64,000 nt of DNA from Paenibacillus taihuensis. GTDB taxonomy: Bacteria > Bacillota > Bacilli > Paenibacillales > Paenibacillaceae. Made by a program: the position numbers and the translations under genes. This document shows positions 35,468 through 47,383 of this stretch, one piece after another (within the stretch, counting starts at the first letter, position 1; the number at the start of each line of letters is the position of its first letter). The DNA lies in NCBI RefSeq assembly GCF_003386535.1, contig NZ_QTTN01000027.1, forward strand, positions 24,281 through 88,280, read 5' to 3'. The notes under the pieces are model-generated. The model saw only the letters and a program-made list of their open reading frames with translations. It did no database searches and had not been told where the DNA came from.

Positions 35468-36388
35468 CTACCCTTGATTTTTTGGAATTGCAGGAGAATT
35501 ATCAATTTCTAAAACACATTTGATGTAATCAAGAAAAGCACTCAAAGTACTGCTAACAAAAGAGTCTCGACGGATTATGAACTCTGTTGTAAGATTATAG
35601 TTTAAGGAATCAAGAGCAAAGATATGCATTTTTCTGCTATTTTCATTTTTCTTTATGATTATTTTAGGTAAAAGTGAGATTCCTAGCCCAGCTTCCACTC
35701 CGCCAATGATTGCTTCAACAGTCCCCATCACAATAAAGTGTGGTCTTGTTTGGGTTTTATCACGCATCCACTGTTCCATGATTTCTTTGTATATACAATT
35801 CATATCCAGTACCAGAATCGGTCTTGTGGTAATTTCTTCTATATCGAAATTTCCTTCTGCCGCAACAATGACTAATTCATCGTTGAAGCACGGAATTGAT
35901 TGAAGATCGGGATGAACACAAAGATGACTTATGAAGGCTCCATCAAGATCATAGTCTAGGACTTTTTTTATTAATGTTTGTGTATCCCCTGTCGTAACAG
36001 ACAAGATGACACCCGGGTATTGTTTGTAAAACGAAGTAAACAATTTAGGTAAGTGGATCGAGGCAATTGTCTGCGAAGAGCCAATCATAAGAGGACCGAT
36101 GGGTTCAAGGGTAGCGGAAAGTGCTTGGGTTGCTTCTTCCAGCAGACCAACAATTCTATCTGCATATGAAAGAAGGATTTTGCCAGTGGAAGTAAGCTTC
36201 ATGCCTCTGTTGTGCCTAAAGAAGAGTGTAGTCCCAAGTTCAGATTCTAACCGTTTGATTCGGGCAGTAACATTTGATTGTACAAAACCGAGCCGTGCAG
36301 CAGCTTGTGTGATTGAGCCCTCTCGAGCAACTATTCGAAATATACGTAAGTCAGAACTATCCAACAATGATCCCCCCGTTGATATCAT
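35468..36388 (-). CDS. LysR-family transcriptional regulator
   Basis: A 306-residue LTTR. The N-terminal winged HTH is DLRIFRIVAREGSITQAAAR then LGFVQSNVTARIKRLESELG. The C-terminal effector domain (about 95-300) is of the periplasmic-binding-protein type and includes IGSSQTIASIHLPKLFTSFY. The start is uncertain by about nine codons (MISTGG or the TTG preceding DSSDLR). It is divergently transcribed from an EamA transporter gene with a 97-bp shared promoter, the classical arrangement for LTTR control of an exporter. Confidence 0.93.
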   Translation of the reverse strand: MISTGGSLLDSSDLRIFRIVAREGSITQAAARLGFVQSNVTARIKRLESELGTTLFFRHNRGMKLTSTGKILLSYADRIVGLLEEATQALSATLEPIGPLMIGSSQTIASIHLPKLFTSFYKQYPGVILSVTTGDTQTLIKKVLDYDLDGAFISHLCVHPDLQSIPCFNDELVIVAAEGNFDIEEITTRPILVLDMNCIYKEIMEQWMRDKTQTRPHFIVMGTVEAIIGGVEAGLGISLLPKIIIKKNENSRKMHIFALDSLNYNLTTEFIIRRDSFVSSTLSAFLDYIKCVLEIDNSPAIPKNQG

Positions 36389-36485
36389 TATTTATGATAT
36401 GAACTATAGTTAACAATCATTATACATAAAAACAGAATCTCATTACAATATTAATAGAGACATCAGACAATCGGAGGAGACAACC

Positions 36486-37355
36486 ATGAAGAATAATTTT
36501 CAATATTTAGGATTAGTCCTTTTGGCAACAATGTTAATGGGCATTGCGTTCCCAATTGGAAAATTAGGCCTTTTGTACGCCCCCCCATTTTTTCTAATGG
36601 GTATCCGTTATATAATGGCTGGCGGTATACTTGCGTTGATTGTAAAAAGAAAACCATTGCCTAAAAGCCTAAAACAGTGGATACAAGTGTTTATTATAGG
36701 ATTGCTCCAATCTGCTGGAGTCATGGGTTGTGTGTATTATAGCATGCAGTGGATTAGCTCTAGTGAGTCAGCAATTCTAACCTTTATGAGCCCACTCCTA
36801 GTTATCATTTTAAGCACCATACTTTTAGGGAATCATTACCGGTTTCAGGTATGGATAGGAGTATGCTTCGGTTTTGTTGGGGTCTTCCTTACTTTCGGTT
36901 TTAACATGAATATTTCGACAGGCACAATAATTGGTTTCATGGGGGCAGTTTGTTTTGCATTGTCAACTATACTTGTTAAGAGATGGGGTCAGGTATTTGA
37001 AATGCAAGTTCTGACAGCATATCAAATGCTTTCAGGTGGAATCGTACTAATTATCTTAAGTTTACTCCTAGAGCATTCATATTTTATTTTTTCACTAAAT
37101 TCCGTTTTTATTCTTTTGTTTCTAGTTATCCTGTGTTCAATTGTCCAATTTTCTGTCTGGTTCTATTTACTTCAAAAAGGCGATCCAGGAAAAACCAGCT
37201 CTTTCCTATTCCTTGCTCCGTTCTTTGGCGTAATCTCCAGTTGGTTATTGCTTGGCGAACAACTGAAATGGTATGTGGGGCTTGGGGGAGTTTTTATTGG
37301 AACTGGGGTATTTTTAGTCAATTGGAAAGTCACGCAAAAACAAAGTTCTAATTAA
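36486..37355 (+). CDS. EamA/DMT-superfamily transporter
   Basis: A 289-residue drug/metabolite transporter with ten predicted membrane helices in two EamA repeats. Repeat one has GIAFPIGKLGLLYAPPFFLM and SESAILTFMSPLLVIILST. Repeat two ends with SSFLFLAPFFGVISSWLLLG. Such carriers export amino acids, metabolites or drugs. The substrate is unknown. GGAGGAG precedes the ATG. It is probably regulated by the divergent LysR protein. Confidence 0.93.
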   Translation: MKNNFQYLGLVLLATMLMGIAFPIGKLGLLYAPPFFLMGIRYIMAGGILALIVKRKPLPKSLKQWIQVFIIGLLQSAGVMGCVYYSMQWISSSESAILTFMSPLLVIILSTILLGNHYRFQVWIGVCFGFVGVFLTFGFNMNISTGTIIGFMGAVCFALSTILVKRWGQVFEMQVLTAYQMLSGGIVLIILSLLLEHSYFIFSLNSVFILLFLVILCSIVQFSVWFYLLQKGDPGKTSSFLFLAPFFGVISSWLLLGEQLKWYVGLGGVFIGTGVFLVNWKVTQKQSSN

Positions 37356-37494
37356 ATTCTGATTAACTTTGATTCTAGACTTTAATTAGCCACATCGAAC
37401 TAATTGTGCGACAATAATGCATTCTTAATCGAGGTGTTCAACGTGATGAACAAATAGGACTGAGATTTTATATTGCTCACCATACGACTTATCC

Positions 37495-37700
37495 AAGATG
37501 AAGCGAAGACGGTGGCCATACATGAAGAATACCTTGTACCGATAGGCAGCTAAGTTTAATGCAGATGGTACTAATTCGTTCCCATGCAATAATGGTACAG
37601 CTAAAGTCTAGTGACAAAGCTATGCGTGATCTCCAGAGACGACTCCGTGATCTCGAGCAGGAGAATGAAATTTTGAAAAAGCCATACACGACTTCGTGAA
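37495..37700 (+). pseudogene. IS3-family OrfA remnant
   Basis: Degenerate reading gives KSSDKAMRDLQRRLRDLEQE then NEILKK, the leucine-zipper end of an IS3-type OrfA. The frame breaks where KKAIHDF would be expected (one base missing). The upstream part (DEAKTVAIHEEYLVPIGS) is full of stops. No OrfB follows. Confidence 0.6.
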
Positions 37701-37775
37701 ATGGAATTATTCCATTCAAGTAAACACTCAAAAACATTAGCGCGGAGGGTGTTGGTTAAATATGGATTATGCGTT

Positions 37776-37895
37776 TTAGGGCAATCCCTTCTTTAAGATG
37801 GCGTAAATGTGATACAACAGCTTGTTGGAGTAAGCAATCACCGTCACCTTGTAGGGCTTGCCCTCTTGTCTTTTCTTGTCGTAGTACGTGACCTC
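37776..37895 (-). pseudogene. IS110-family transposase C-terminal fragment
   Basis: Translation is EVTYYDKKRQEGKPYKVTVI then AYSNKLLYHIYAILKKGLP and a TAA. The YxxKxxEGKPYKVxxIAxxxKLLxxIYA pattern is the C-terminal end of IS110/IS1111 transposases. The catalytic DEDD and Ser domain parts are gone. Confidence 0.6.
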
Positions 37896-38039
37896 GTATT
37901 TCTTTCATAATACATAGGAATGCAGTCCTCATAATAGGAATGATGCTTTTTTGTTGAATTGGGGGCTCAACCCCCTAAAAGTAATGCCTGCATAGTTTTC
38001 TCCGTCGTTCTCCCCGTAATTGTGCATAAATCTGCGTTG

Positions 38040-38228
38040 TTAACTTGATAGCTGTCCCACTTTCTTTGGTCTCCGCACCAATTCTCCTCCACAATTCGGA
38101 CATACATGATTCATACTCTCTGTACACGCCTCACAAAAAGTACATTCATGTGTGCAAATATATGCAATTGAGTGATAATGAAGTTCCTTTGAACACTTCT
38201 CACAGCGATTTCTCATCTCCAGGGCCAT
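38040..38228 (-). CDS. DUF1272 small zinc-binding protein
   Basis: A 62-residue protein with treble-clef-like Cys pairs: CEKC, then CTHECTFCEAC, then CPNC, and the ending GGELVRRPKK. This is the DUF1272 pattern, a small predicted zinc protein of unknown role found in many bacteria. AGGAGAAAG precedes the ATG. It stands alone amid mobile-element debris. Confidence 0.88.
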   Translation of the reverse strand: MALEMRNRCEKCSKELHYHSIAYICTHECTFCEACTESMNHVCPNCGGELVRRPKKVGQLSS

Positions 38229-38424
38229 TATGGCTTTCTCCTTTAATCCTCTTCAATTTGATCTTTCCGACAGTTAACACTCTTGAAACTTGAACAAGCT
38301 TACAAAAGGCACAATATCATCAGAAGCTGAGTGCAGCGTAACTAACGGAAGGAAGCAGTTCGTCCCATCCAAGTCGAATACGAATTTCATTTTTGATTCC
38401 TCCCTCAGTTTTTCTCATTATAAC

Positions 38425-38513
38425 AAAACAGTTTCAGCTGCGTAACTATGAGAAAAACGAGGTCGTGCTAAACCAAGGAGATAAGTTGGAGGGCATTTAC
38501 TTTCAAGTGGAGG
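38425..38513 (+). pseudogene. Crp/cNMP-binding regulator remnant
   Basis: Translation of this strip gives QFQLRNYEKNEVVLNQGDKL then EGIYFQVEG, matching the start of a cyclic-nucleotide-binding-like domain (as in YeiL/Crp relatives). The sequence then loses all similarity and stops. No start or HTH is present. Confidence 0.5.
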
Positions 38514-38654
38514 GCCCGACTGAATCCAGAGTTAATAAACGCCCCCTAAATTAGAATCATGTGCTTTCAATTGGCTGCTCAGCAGAGCGCAAGGATCAGG
38601 ATCTGAGTCGGATCGTAGAAAGGGAAATATAATACAATACAGTCATCGCAAAGT

Positions 38655-38724
38655 AAAAAACCGCCGCAGCACGGCACCCAAGGGCAGTGATATGCTCGCC
38701 CAATCACGCCATGCTGCAGCTGCC
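38655..38724 (-). terminator. Terminator of GH42-glpK-glpD operon
   Basis: On the minus strand CAGCATGGC pairs with GCCGTGCTG (one G-T pair), extended by GC-rich flanks, and is followed by six T. It lies 29 bp beyond the glpD stop. Confidence 0.8.
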
Positions 38725-38752
38725 TAAATGGATTTCGTTATTTCCGATTTCG

Positions 38753-40468
38753 TTAATGAGTTGCGCTTCCTACAACTGCTCTTACTTCCGAAGCATGCCG
38801 CAGCTCTTCATCAAGCTCAGCGGCATACCCCAATTGCCGCTCCTCACTCCAGCCAAGTCGCTCAGCCATAGCTGCAATGACCCCCCGTTTCCACCGACGA
38901 ACATCTGCGATGCGGAAGAACAAATTACCCGTACGGCGGATGAAGAAGTCGACCGGACGGACGGTCATCTCTGAGTCGATCGCATATCGGAGCTGAATAG
39001 CTAACGACAGCGGCAACCCATGTGCATCTGCCCATGCTTGCGTTTCCTTTGCCAACGCGAATAGATGCTCCGCGTTCGAGCCGTATCTCTCTGCAATGAA
39101 TCGCGCATCGGATTCTGATAGTCCATCTCTAAGCATTCCCAAAGTCGTCTGAACATTGACAAAAGCTTGGAAGTTCGCCGAGCCGCCGACATCGCCGCCT
39201 GAGATCTTCATATCCTGCGTCCGGCTGCTGCCGATTCCCTGTGCTTTGCCCTCACCCTCAGCGCGCATCAGCTCCACCGCTTTGTCTACGACGGTCTCCG
39301 CCATCTTGCGGTAACCGGTTAACTTGCCTCCGGCGATGGAGATCAAACCCGAACGAGAGACGAAGATTTCGTCGCGGCGAGAGATTTCCGAAGGTGATTT
39401 CCCTTCCTGTTGAATGAGCGGGCGAAGTCCCGCCCAGCTCGATTCTACGTCATCGGCGCGGAGTGACAACTCCGGGAACATGAGGTTAACTGCGCGCAGC
39501 AAATAATCGCGATCCTCCTCCGTAACGCGAGGGTTCGCTGTATCGCTAGTATAATTCGTGTCCGTCGTCCCGAAATAAGTCTTACCTTCACGCGGAATCG
39601 CGAATACCATCCGTCCATCCGGCGTATCGAAGTAAATGGCTTGCCGCAGCGGGAAGCGGCCGCCGTCAAACACCAGATGAACGCCTTTGGTCAGCCGAAG
39701 CGTCTTGCCTTCCTTGGATTGATCCATCTCGCGCACATCATCCACCCAAGGTCCGGTTGCATTGACGACCTTCGTTGCGGTTAATTCGTAGTTGCGACCA
39801 CTAACCCGATCATGCACCACTGCGCCAATCAGCTTGCCTTCTTTATCATAACGAAGCGTCTCCACCTTCGCATAATTGACCGCTAATGCACCTTCCGCTG
39901 CCGCCTGCTTCATGACTTCTATCGTGAGGCGGGCGTCGTCCGTCCGATACTCCACATAATAGCCGCCGCCTCTTAAACCCTTTTTCTTCAGGAGCGGTTC
40001 CTTGGCTAAGGTTTCCGCATCGCTAAGCATCTTCCTGCGCTCGCCGCGTTTCACGCCGGCTAGAAAGTCATACACGCGAAGACCGATGCTCGTGGACAAG
40101 GGACCAAACGTACCACCCTTGTACATCGGCAGCAGCATCCATTCCGGCGTTGTTACATGCGGCCCGTTCTCATAAACAATCGCCCGCTCCTTGCCGACCT
40201 CTGCTACGACGCCGATCTCGAACTGCTTCAAGTAGCGCAGCCCGCCGTGAACGAGCTTGGTCGAACGGCTGGACGTTCCCGCCGCGAAATCCTGCATCTC
40301 TACTTGTCCTGTACGCAATCCGCGCGAGGCCGCATCCAATGCGATGCCTGCCCCCGTGATTCCGCCGCCGATAATCAGGAGGTCAAGCGGCTCCTGTTCC
40401 ATCTCTGCAAGCAACGCCGAGCGCGCCTCTGCCGAGAACTCGCGCGTTCTTATTTGTGTTAAACTCAT
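38753..40468 (-). CDS. glpD: Aerobic glycerol-3-phosphate dehydrogenase
   Basis: An FAD-dependent, membrane-associated enzyme oxidising sn-glycerol-3-phosphate to dihydroxyacetone phosphate with electrons passed to quinone. About 571 residues from ATG 40468 (GGAGGGGG upstream). The dinucleotide-binding motif is LLIIGGGITGAGIALDAASR, followed by GTSSRSTKLVHGGLRYLKQF and the DAO domain. The C-terminal DAO_C region includes YAIDSEMTVRPVDFFIRRTG. It follows glpK after 16 bp. Final gene of the GH42 operon: it finishes glycerol catabolism. A decayed fragment of a paralogue lies at 23255-23560. Confidence 0.96.
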   Translation of the reverse strand: MSLTQIRTREFSAEARSALLAEMEQEPLDLLIIGGGITGAGIALDAASRGLRTGQVEMQDFAAGTSSRSTKLVHGGLRYLKQFEIGVVAEVGKERAIVYENGPHVTTPEWMLLPMYKGGTFGPLSTSIGLRVYDFLAGVKRGERRKMLSDAETLAKEPLLKKKGLRGGGYYVEYRTDDARLTIEVMKQAAAEGALAVNYAKVETLRYDKEGKLIGAVVHDRVSGRNYELTATKVVNATGPWVDDVREMDQSKEGKTLRLTKGVHLVFDGGRFPLRQAIYFDTPDGRMVFAIPREGKTYFGTTDTNYTSDTANPRVTEEDRDYLLRAVNLMFPELSLRADDVESSWAGLRPLIQQEGKSPSEISRRDEIFVSRSGLISIAGGKLTGYRKMAETVVDKAVELMRAEGEGKAQGIGSSRTQDMKISGGDVGGSANFQAFVNVQTTLGMLRDGLSESDARFIAERYGSNAEHLFALAKETQAWADAHGLPLSLAIQLRYAIDSEMTVRPVDFFIRRTGNLFFRIADVRRWKRGVIAAMAERLGWSEERQLGYAAELDEELRHASEVRAVVGSATH

Positions 40469-40484
40469 GCTGCAACCCCCTCCG

Positions 40485-43948
<3,464 letters not shown>

Positions 43949-44038
43949 GTTGCTCCACGCTCCTGCCCTGATGTCCTTTTCTCCCAAATCTAAAAAAAAT
44001 AGGCGATATTCATAAACGAATGAAGATCGCCATCCTAT

Positions 44039-44869
44039 TTATTTCACTGCGGAACCAACCGTCAATGCGTTCTCAACCTGCTCGCTAAAGAGCATGTAGA
44101 GCAGCAGCGTAGGCAAGCTGGCAATCGTCATTGCTGCACCCATTGCGCCCCAATCCGTCGTGAACTGCCCTTGGAAGAACAGAAGTCCCAGCGGAAGCGT
44201 CTTGAGCGATTCTTTGGAAATGAGCATCATCGCAATCGGGAACTCGTTCCACGCCGCGAGGAATACGAAGATAATCATCGTCGCGATGGACGGGCGAATG
44301 ATCGGCAGCATAACGCTGAAGAACGTCCGATAGATGGATGCGCCATCGATGCAAGCCGCTTCCTCAAGATCAACCGGAACGCTGCGGAAGAAACCGTAGA
44401 AAACAAGCGTCGCGAAAGAAAGGTTAAACGCGATATAAGGCACAATTAGCGTCAAATACGAGTTAGCCAGATGGAAGTCGCGCATCAGAATCGCGAGCGG
44501 GATCATGATAACCTGAACTGGTACAAACATACCGATCGTCATGTAGATGCGGGCCGCGCCGCTTAGCCGCCACTTCATTCGCGCAACCGCATAGGCGAAC
44601 AAGACTGCGAAGGTGAGGCTGAATATAACCGTAACTACGGATACGATAACGCTGTTCGTAAAATACTGCGGCACATTGAAGCTCGTCCATGCCGTCTTGT
44701 AATTATCGAAACGGAAGTGCGTCGGAAAGCCGAACGGGTTCGTAACGAAGATTTCGTCGTTATTCTTAAGCGAGTACGCGATCATCCAGAATAGCGGATA
44801 GACGGAGAGCAGCGCGTACAGCCAGATGAGGATATTCGAGATGGGATATTTCATTCTTAATGTCTTCAC
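44039..44869 (-). CDS. Carbohydrate ABC transporter permease (MalG type)
   Basis: A 276-residue CUT1 permease with six membrane segments and the EAA loop EEAACIDGASIYRTFF. It starts with GTG, with AAAGGAG 11 bp ahead. It is 18 bp after the first permease stop and 90 bp before the GH42 gene. No ATPase gene is in the locus, so a shared MsmX/MsiK-type ATPase is presumed. Confidence 0.95.
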   Translation of the reverse strand: MKTLRMKYPISNILIWLYALLSVYPLFWMIAYSLKNNDEIFVTNPFGFPTHFRFDNYKTAWTSFNVPQYFTNSVIVSVVTVIFSLTFAVLFAYAVARMKWRLSGAARIYMTIGMFVPVQVIMIPLAILMRDFHLANSYLTLIVPYIAFNLSFATLVFYGFFRSVPVDLEEAACIDGASIYRTFFSVMLPIIRPSIATMIIFVFLAAWNEFPIAMMLISKESLKTLPLGLLFFQGQFTTDWGAMGAAMTIASLPTLLLYMLFSEQVENALTVGSAVK

Positions 44870-44887
44870 GAGTCATCTGCTCCTTTC

Positions 44888-45769
44888 CTAGTAGACAATC
44901 GGATCGCGCGCGATCAGCTTGTTGATGATGAGCGTGACGATCAAGCATTCGATGACAAGGAAGGCTGCAGAAGCGCTGCCGTAACCGAATTCACCGACAC
45001 GGAAAGCCGAACGGAACATCATATAAGTCAGTGTGTAGGTTGTCGTTCCTGGGCCGCCGCTTGTCATAATGTACATGTTCGCGAATGCGTTCAAGCCGCC
45101 CGTGAAGGCCAGGATCAGACAGAATTTGTAGGTCTCCGCGAGCATCGGCATCGTGATACGAAGGTGCGCTTTCATTTTGCTTGCTCCATCGATACGTGCT
45201 GCTTCCATGTAGCTCTCAGGGATCGATTTGACACCGGCAAGCAGCAAGGCGAAGTGGTAACCCATGTACTGCCAAGCATTAACCGCCGCCAGTGCGAAGA
45301 TAGCCGTATGTCGATCAGTCAGCCAGTCTTGACGATAGGATAAGCCGACAGCTTCGAATAGTTTGTTAATGAGACCGTATTCGCCGTTATACATAGCCAG
45401 CCAGAGCTGGCAGACGACCGTAATGGACAATACAACCGGAATGAATACAGTGATACGCACGAACTTGCGACCGCGCATCGCTGCTTCAGAAACAGCGAAT
45501 GCCAGCAGCGTGCCGATCGTAATCTGAACGATGGCAATGATGACCGCAAACACCGCGCTATTGTAGAGCGAGGTGAAGAAGACATGGTCATGGAATAACC
45601 GTTTATAGTTATCCAGGGCAATGAATTTCGCCTCGGACAACCCGTCCCAATCAAACAAGCTCCGATAGAACACTTGAACGACCGGGTAAAATACGACAAC
45701 CGTATATAAGAGAAGGGCCGGCAAGATGAACAGTAGAATTGCCGTCTTATTGCCCAAGTATTTTCGCAT
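44888..45769 (-). CDS. Carbohydrate ABC transporter permease (MalF/UgpA type)
   Basis: A 293-residue CUT1 permease from ATG 45769 (AAGGAAG upstream; the longer frame from 45811 adds an atypical leader). It has six membrane segments and the EAA loop MEAARIDGASKMKAHL. It is the second gene of the operon, separated from the binding protein by a hairpin that probably tunes stoichiometry. Confidence 0.95.
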   Translation of the reverse strand: MRKYLGNKTAILLFILPALLLYTVVVFYPVVQVFYRSLFDWDGLSEAKFIALDNYKRLFHDHVFFTSLYNSAVFAVIIAIVQITIGTLLAFAVSEAAMRGRKFVRITVFIPVVLSITVVCQLWLAMYNGEYGLINKLFEAVGLSYRQDWLTDRHTAIFALAAVNAWQYMGYHFALLLAGVKSIPESYMEAARIDGASKMKAHLRITMPMLAETYKFCLILAFTGGLNAFANMYIMTSGGPGTTTYTLTYMMFRSAFRVGEFGYGSASAAFLVIECLIVTLIINKLIARDPIVY

Positions 45770-45865
45770 GTCGTCACTTCCTTCGCATATTAAGATCTTG
45801 CCTATTTGCATACGAATATCCGCTTGCTTATGTTTACTTGCTGCCAGTTAAGCGCTCATAAAGGA

Positions 45866-45904
45866 GGAAAACTCACACCGTCGTGAAGCCGGCATGAGTT
45901 TTCC
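45866..45904 (-). promoter_or_regulatory. Intra-operon hairpin after binding-protein gene
   Basis: GGAAAACTCA pairs with TGAGTTTTCC (perfect 10 bp, 19-nt loop) between the binding-protein stop and the permease. The same arrangement as at 7337-7378. It may be a stabilising or partially terminating structure. Confidence 0.6.
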
Positions 45905-45935
45905 AATACTACTCACGATTCGTTAAACGCGTCGA

Positions 45936-47285
45936 TTACTTCGACGAAATTGCAGCATCTACATCGCTGACGAAGTCATCCGGCGAGTATCCGCCTGTCA
46001 TCAAGCTTTGCGCAGCATCTTCGATCGCTGCTTTGAATTTCGGATTGCTCAGACCCCATGAGAAGGCAGTCGTCTTCATGCTCGGAATATCCTTGCTCAG
46101 TTGTTCCATAACCGGCGGGAACTTGTTCACGACAGGCGCATCGACCTTCGTCGCTACCATCGGCGTGCCGCGTTGCGTAAACTTGAACTCCGCATATTTC
46201 AAGGAGATGAATGCTGCTACTTTCGCCGCCAGCTCAGGGTCCTTCGTTTGCGGGTTAACTGCATAGCCGCCAGGGCCGCCGCCGCCGCTGAAAGTCAGCT
46301 TCGAGCTTTCGTATGCCGCTGCATCCGCCGCCGGCACGTACATGTAGCCGAGCTTTTCGCCAAGCGCTTTCGTCGAAGCGTCGATTTCCCATTGGCCATT
46401 CAGGAACATCGCTGCTTTGCCTTCGTGGAACAGCGCCGCTGCTTGGTCGTAGTTCAAGTTCGTTGCGCCTTTTGGCAGCATGCCTGCTTTAACCAATTTC
46501 ACGATTTCTTCCGCAGCTGTTTTGTACTCAGGATCGCTTGCTTTCGCCTCGCCCTTGTCCAACTTCGTGATACCCGCTGGATCGTTACGGGATGCGAACA
46601 TGTCGTACAGCGCAACCGTTGGCCATTTTTCTTTTGCAAACAATGCAAGCGGCGTAATGCCCTTCGCATTGAACGCATTTACAGCAGCCATCATTTCATC
46701 GTACGTTGTCGGTACTTTGACGTTATTCGCTGCGAACAGCTCTTTGTTATAGAACAGCATCGCGACTTCGTTGCCCGCGTAAGGGAACGCGTAGATGTGA
46801 CCATCATCCGTCACAAGCGTATTCATTGCGCTTGGCTGAATCTTCGCTTTGAAGTCGTCTGCGTATTTATCAAGTTCAAGGATGTTGCCCGATTTCTTAA
46901 ACGTGCTGATGATATCAAGTCCTGCTTGGAAAATATCCGGAAGATTGCCTGTAGCCGCATACGTCTTCAGCTTCTGGCCATCATCCTGTGCTTGCACATC
47001 CAGCTCCAGCTCTACGTTCGGCATTGCTTTCTTAAGCTCTGCAACCGCATAGTCGTAAGGGCCTTTCGTATCTTCGTCTGCGTATTGCGCATAGATCCGA
47101 AGCTTAACCGACTCTGTGCTGCTCGAGTTCGTTGAATCTCCAGCGTTAGCAGCTGCCGCGTTGTTGCCTGCCGCTTGGTTACCTGTGTTTGCTGAATTCT
47201 GCTCTTTATTGTCGTTGCTGGATCCACATGCTGCCAGACCCATCACCATTGTTGCTGAAATGAGCGCTAGCGTCCATTTTCTCAT
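45936..47285 (-). CDS. Extracellular sugar-binding lipoprotein
   Basis: A 449-residue family-1 solute-binding lipoprotein. The signal peptide ends in GLAAC with Cys20 lipidated, followed by an Asn/Ala/Ser-rich spacer. It captures the substrate for the two permeases downstream. GGGGAGG precedes the ATG. It is first gene of the transporter-GH42-glpK-glpD operon and lies 98 bp after the response-regulator gene. A promoter with a good -10 and poor -35 is visible at 47331-47359, which fits activation by that regulator. The ligand is predicted to be a beta-galactosyl-glycerol or a related beta-galactoside. Confidence 0.95.
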   Translation of the reverse strand: MRKWTLALISATMVMGLAACGSSNDNKEQNSANTGNQAAGNNAAAANAGDSTNSSSTESVKLRIYAQYADEDTKGPYDYAVAELKKAMPNVELELDVQAQDDGQKLKTYAATGNLPDIFQAGLDIISTFKKSGNILELDKYADDFKAKIQPSAMNTLVTDDGHIYAFPYAGNEVAMLFYNKELFAANNVKVPTTYDEMMAAVNAFNAKGITPLALFAKEKWPTVALYDMFASRNDPAGITKLDKGEAKASDPEYKTAAEEIVKLVKAGMLPKGATNLNYDQAAALFHEGKAAMFLNGQWEIDASTKALGEKLGYMYVPAADAAAYESSKLTFSGGGGPGGYAVNPQTKDPELAAKVAAFISLKYAEFKFTQRGTPMVATKVDAPVVNKFPPVMEQLSKDIPSMKTTAFSWGLSNPKFKAAIEDAAQSLMTGGYSPDDFVSDVDAAISSK

Positions 47286-47330
47286 GGTGAATGACCTCCC
47301 CTTGTGCTGTTGGTGTGCTTTACGTTCCTC

Positions 47331-47359
47331 ATTATAAAATGCATCCCGCGTCCCGATAA
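47331..47359 (-). promoter_or_regulatory. Activator-dependent type promoter of transporter operon
   Basis: On the minus strand TTATCG, 17 bp, TATAAT. The -10 is perfect and the -35 matches only three of six positions. This is what is expected for a promoter that needs the AraC-type response regulator encoded just upstream. Confidence 0.55.
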
Positions 47360-47383
47360 TGGAAAAAACGATGGCGTTTTGTA

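Noticed and set aside
35281..35523. Overlapping short frames on both strands before the LysR gene
   Set aside because: No domain, no ribosome site; the frames overlap each other and the LysR 3' end.
46101..47135. A 344-codon frame antisense to the sugar-binding lipoprotein gene
   Set aside because: Extremely Arg/Cys/Phe-rich composition typical of an antisense shadow.
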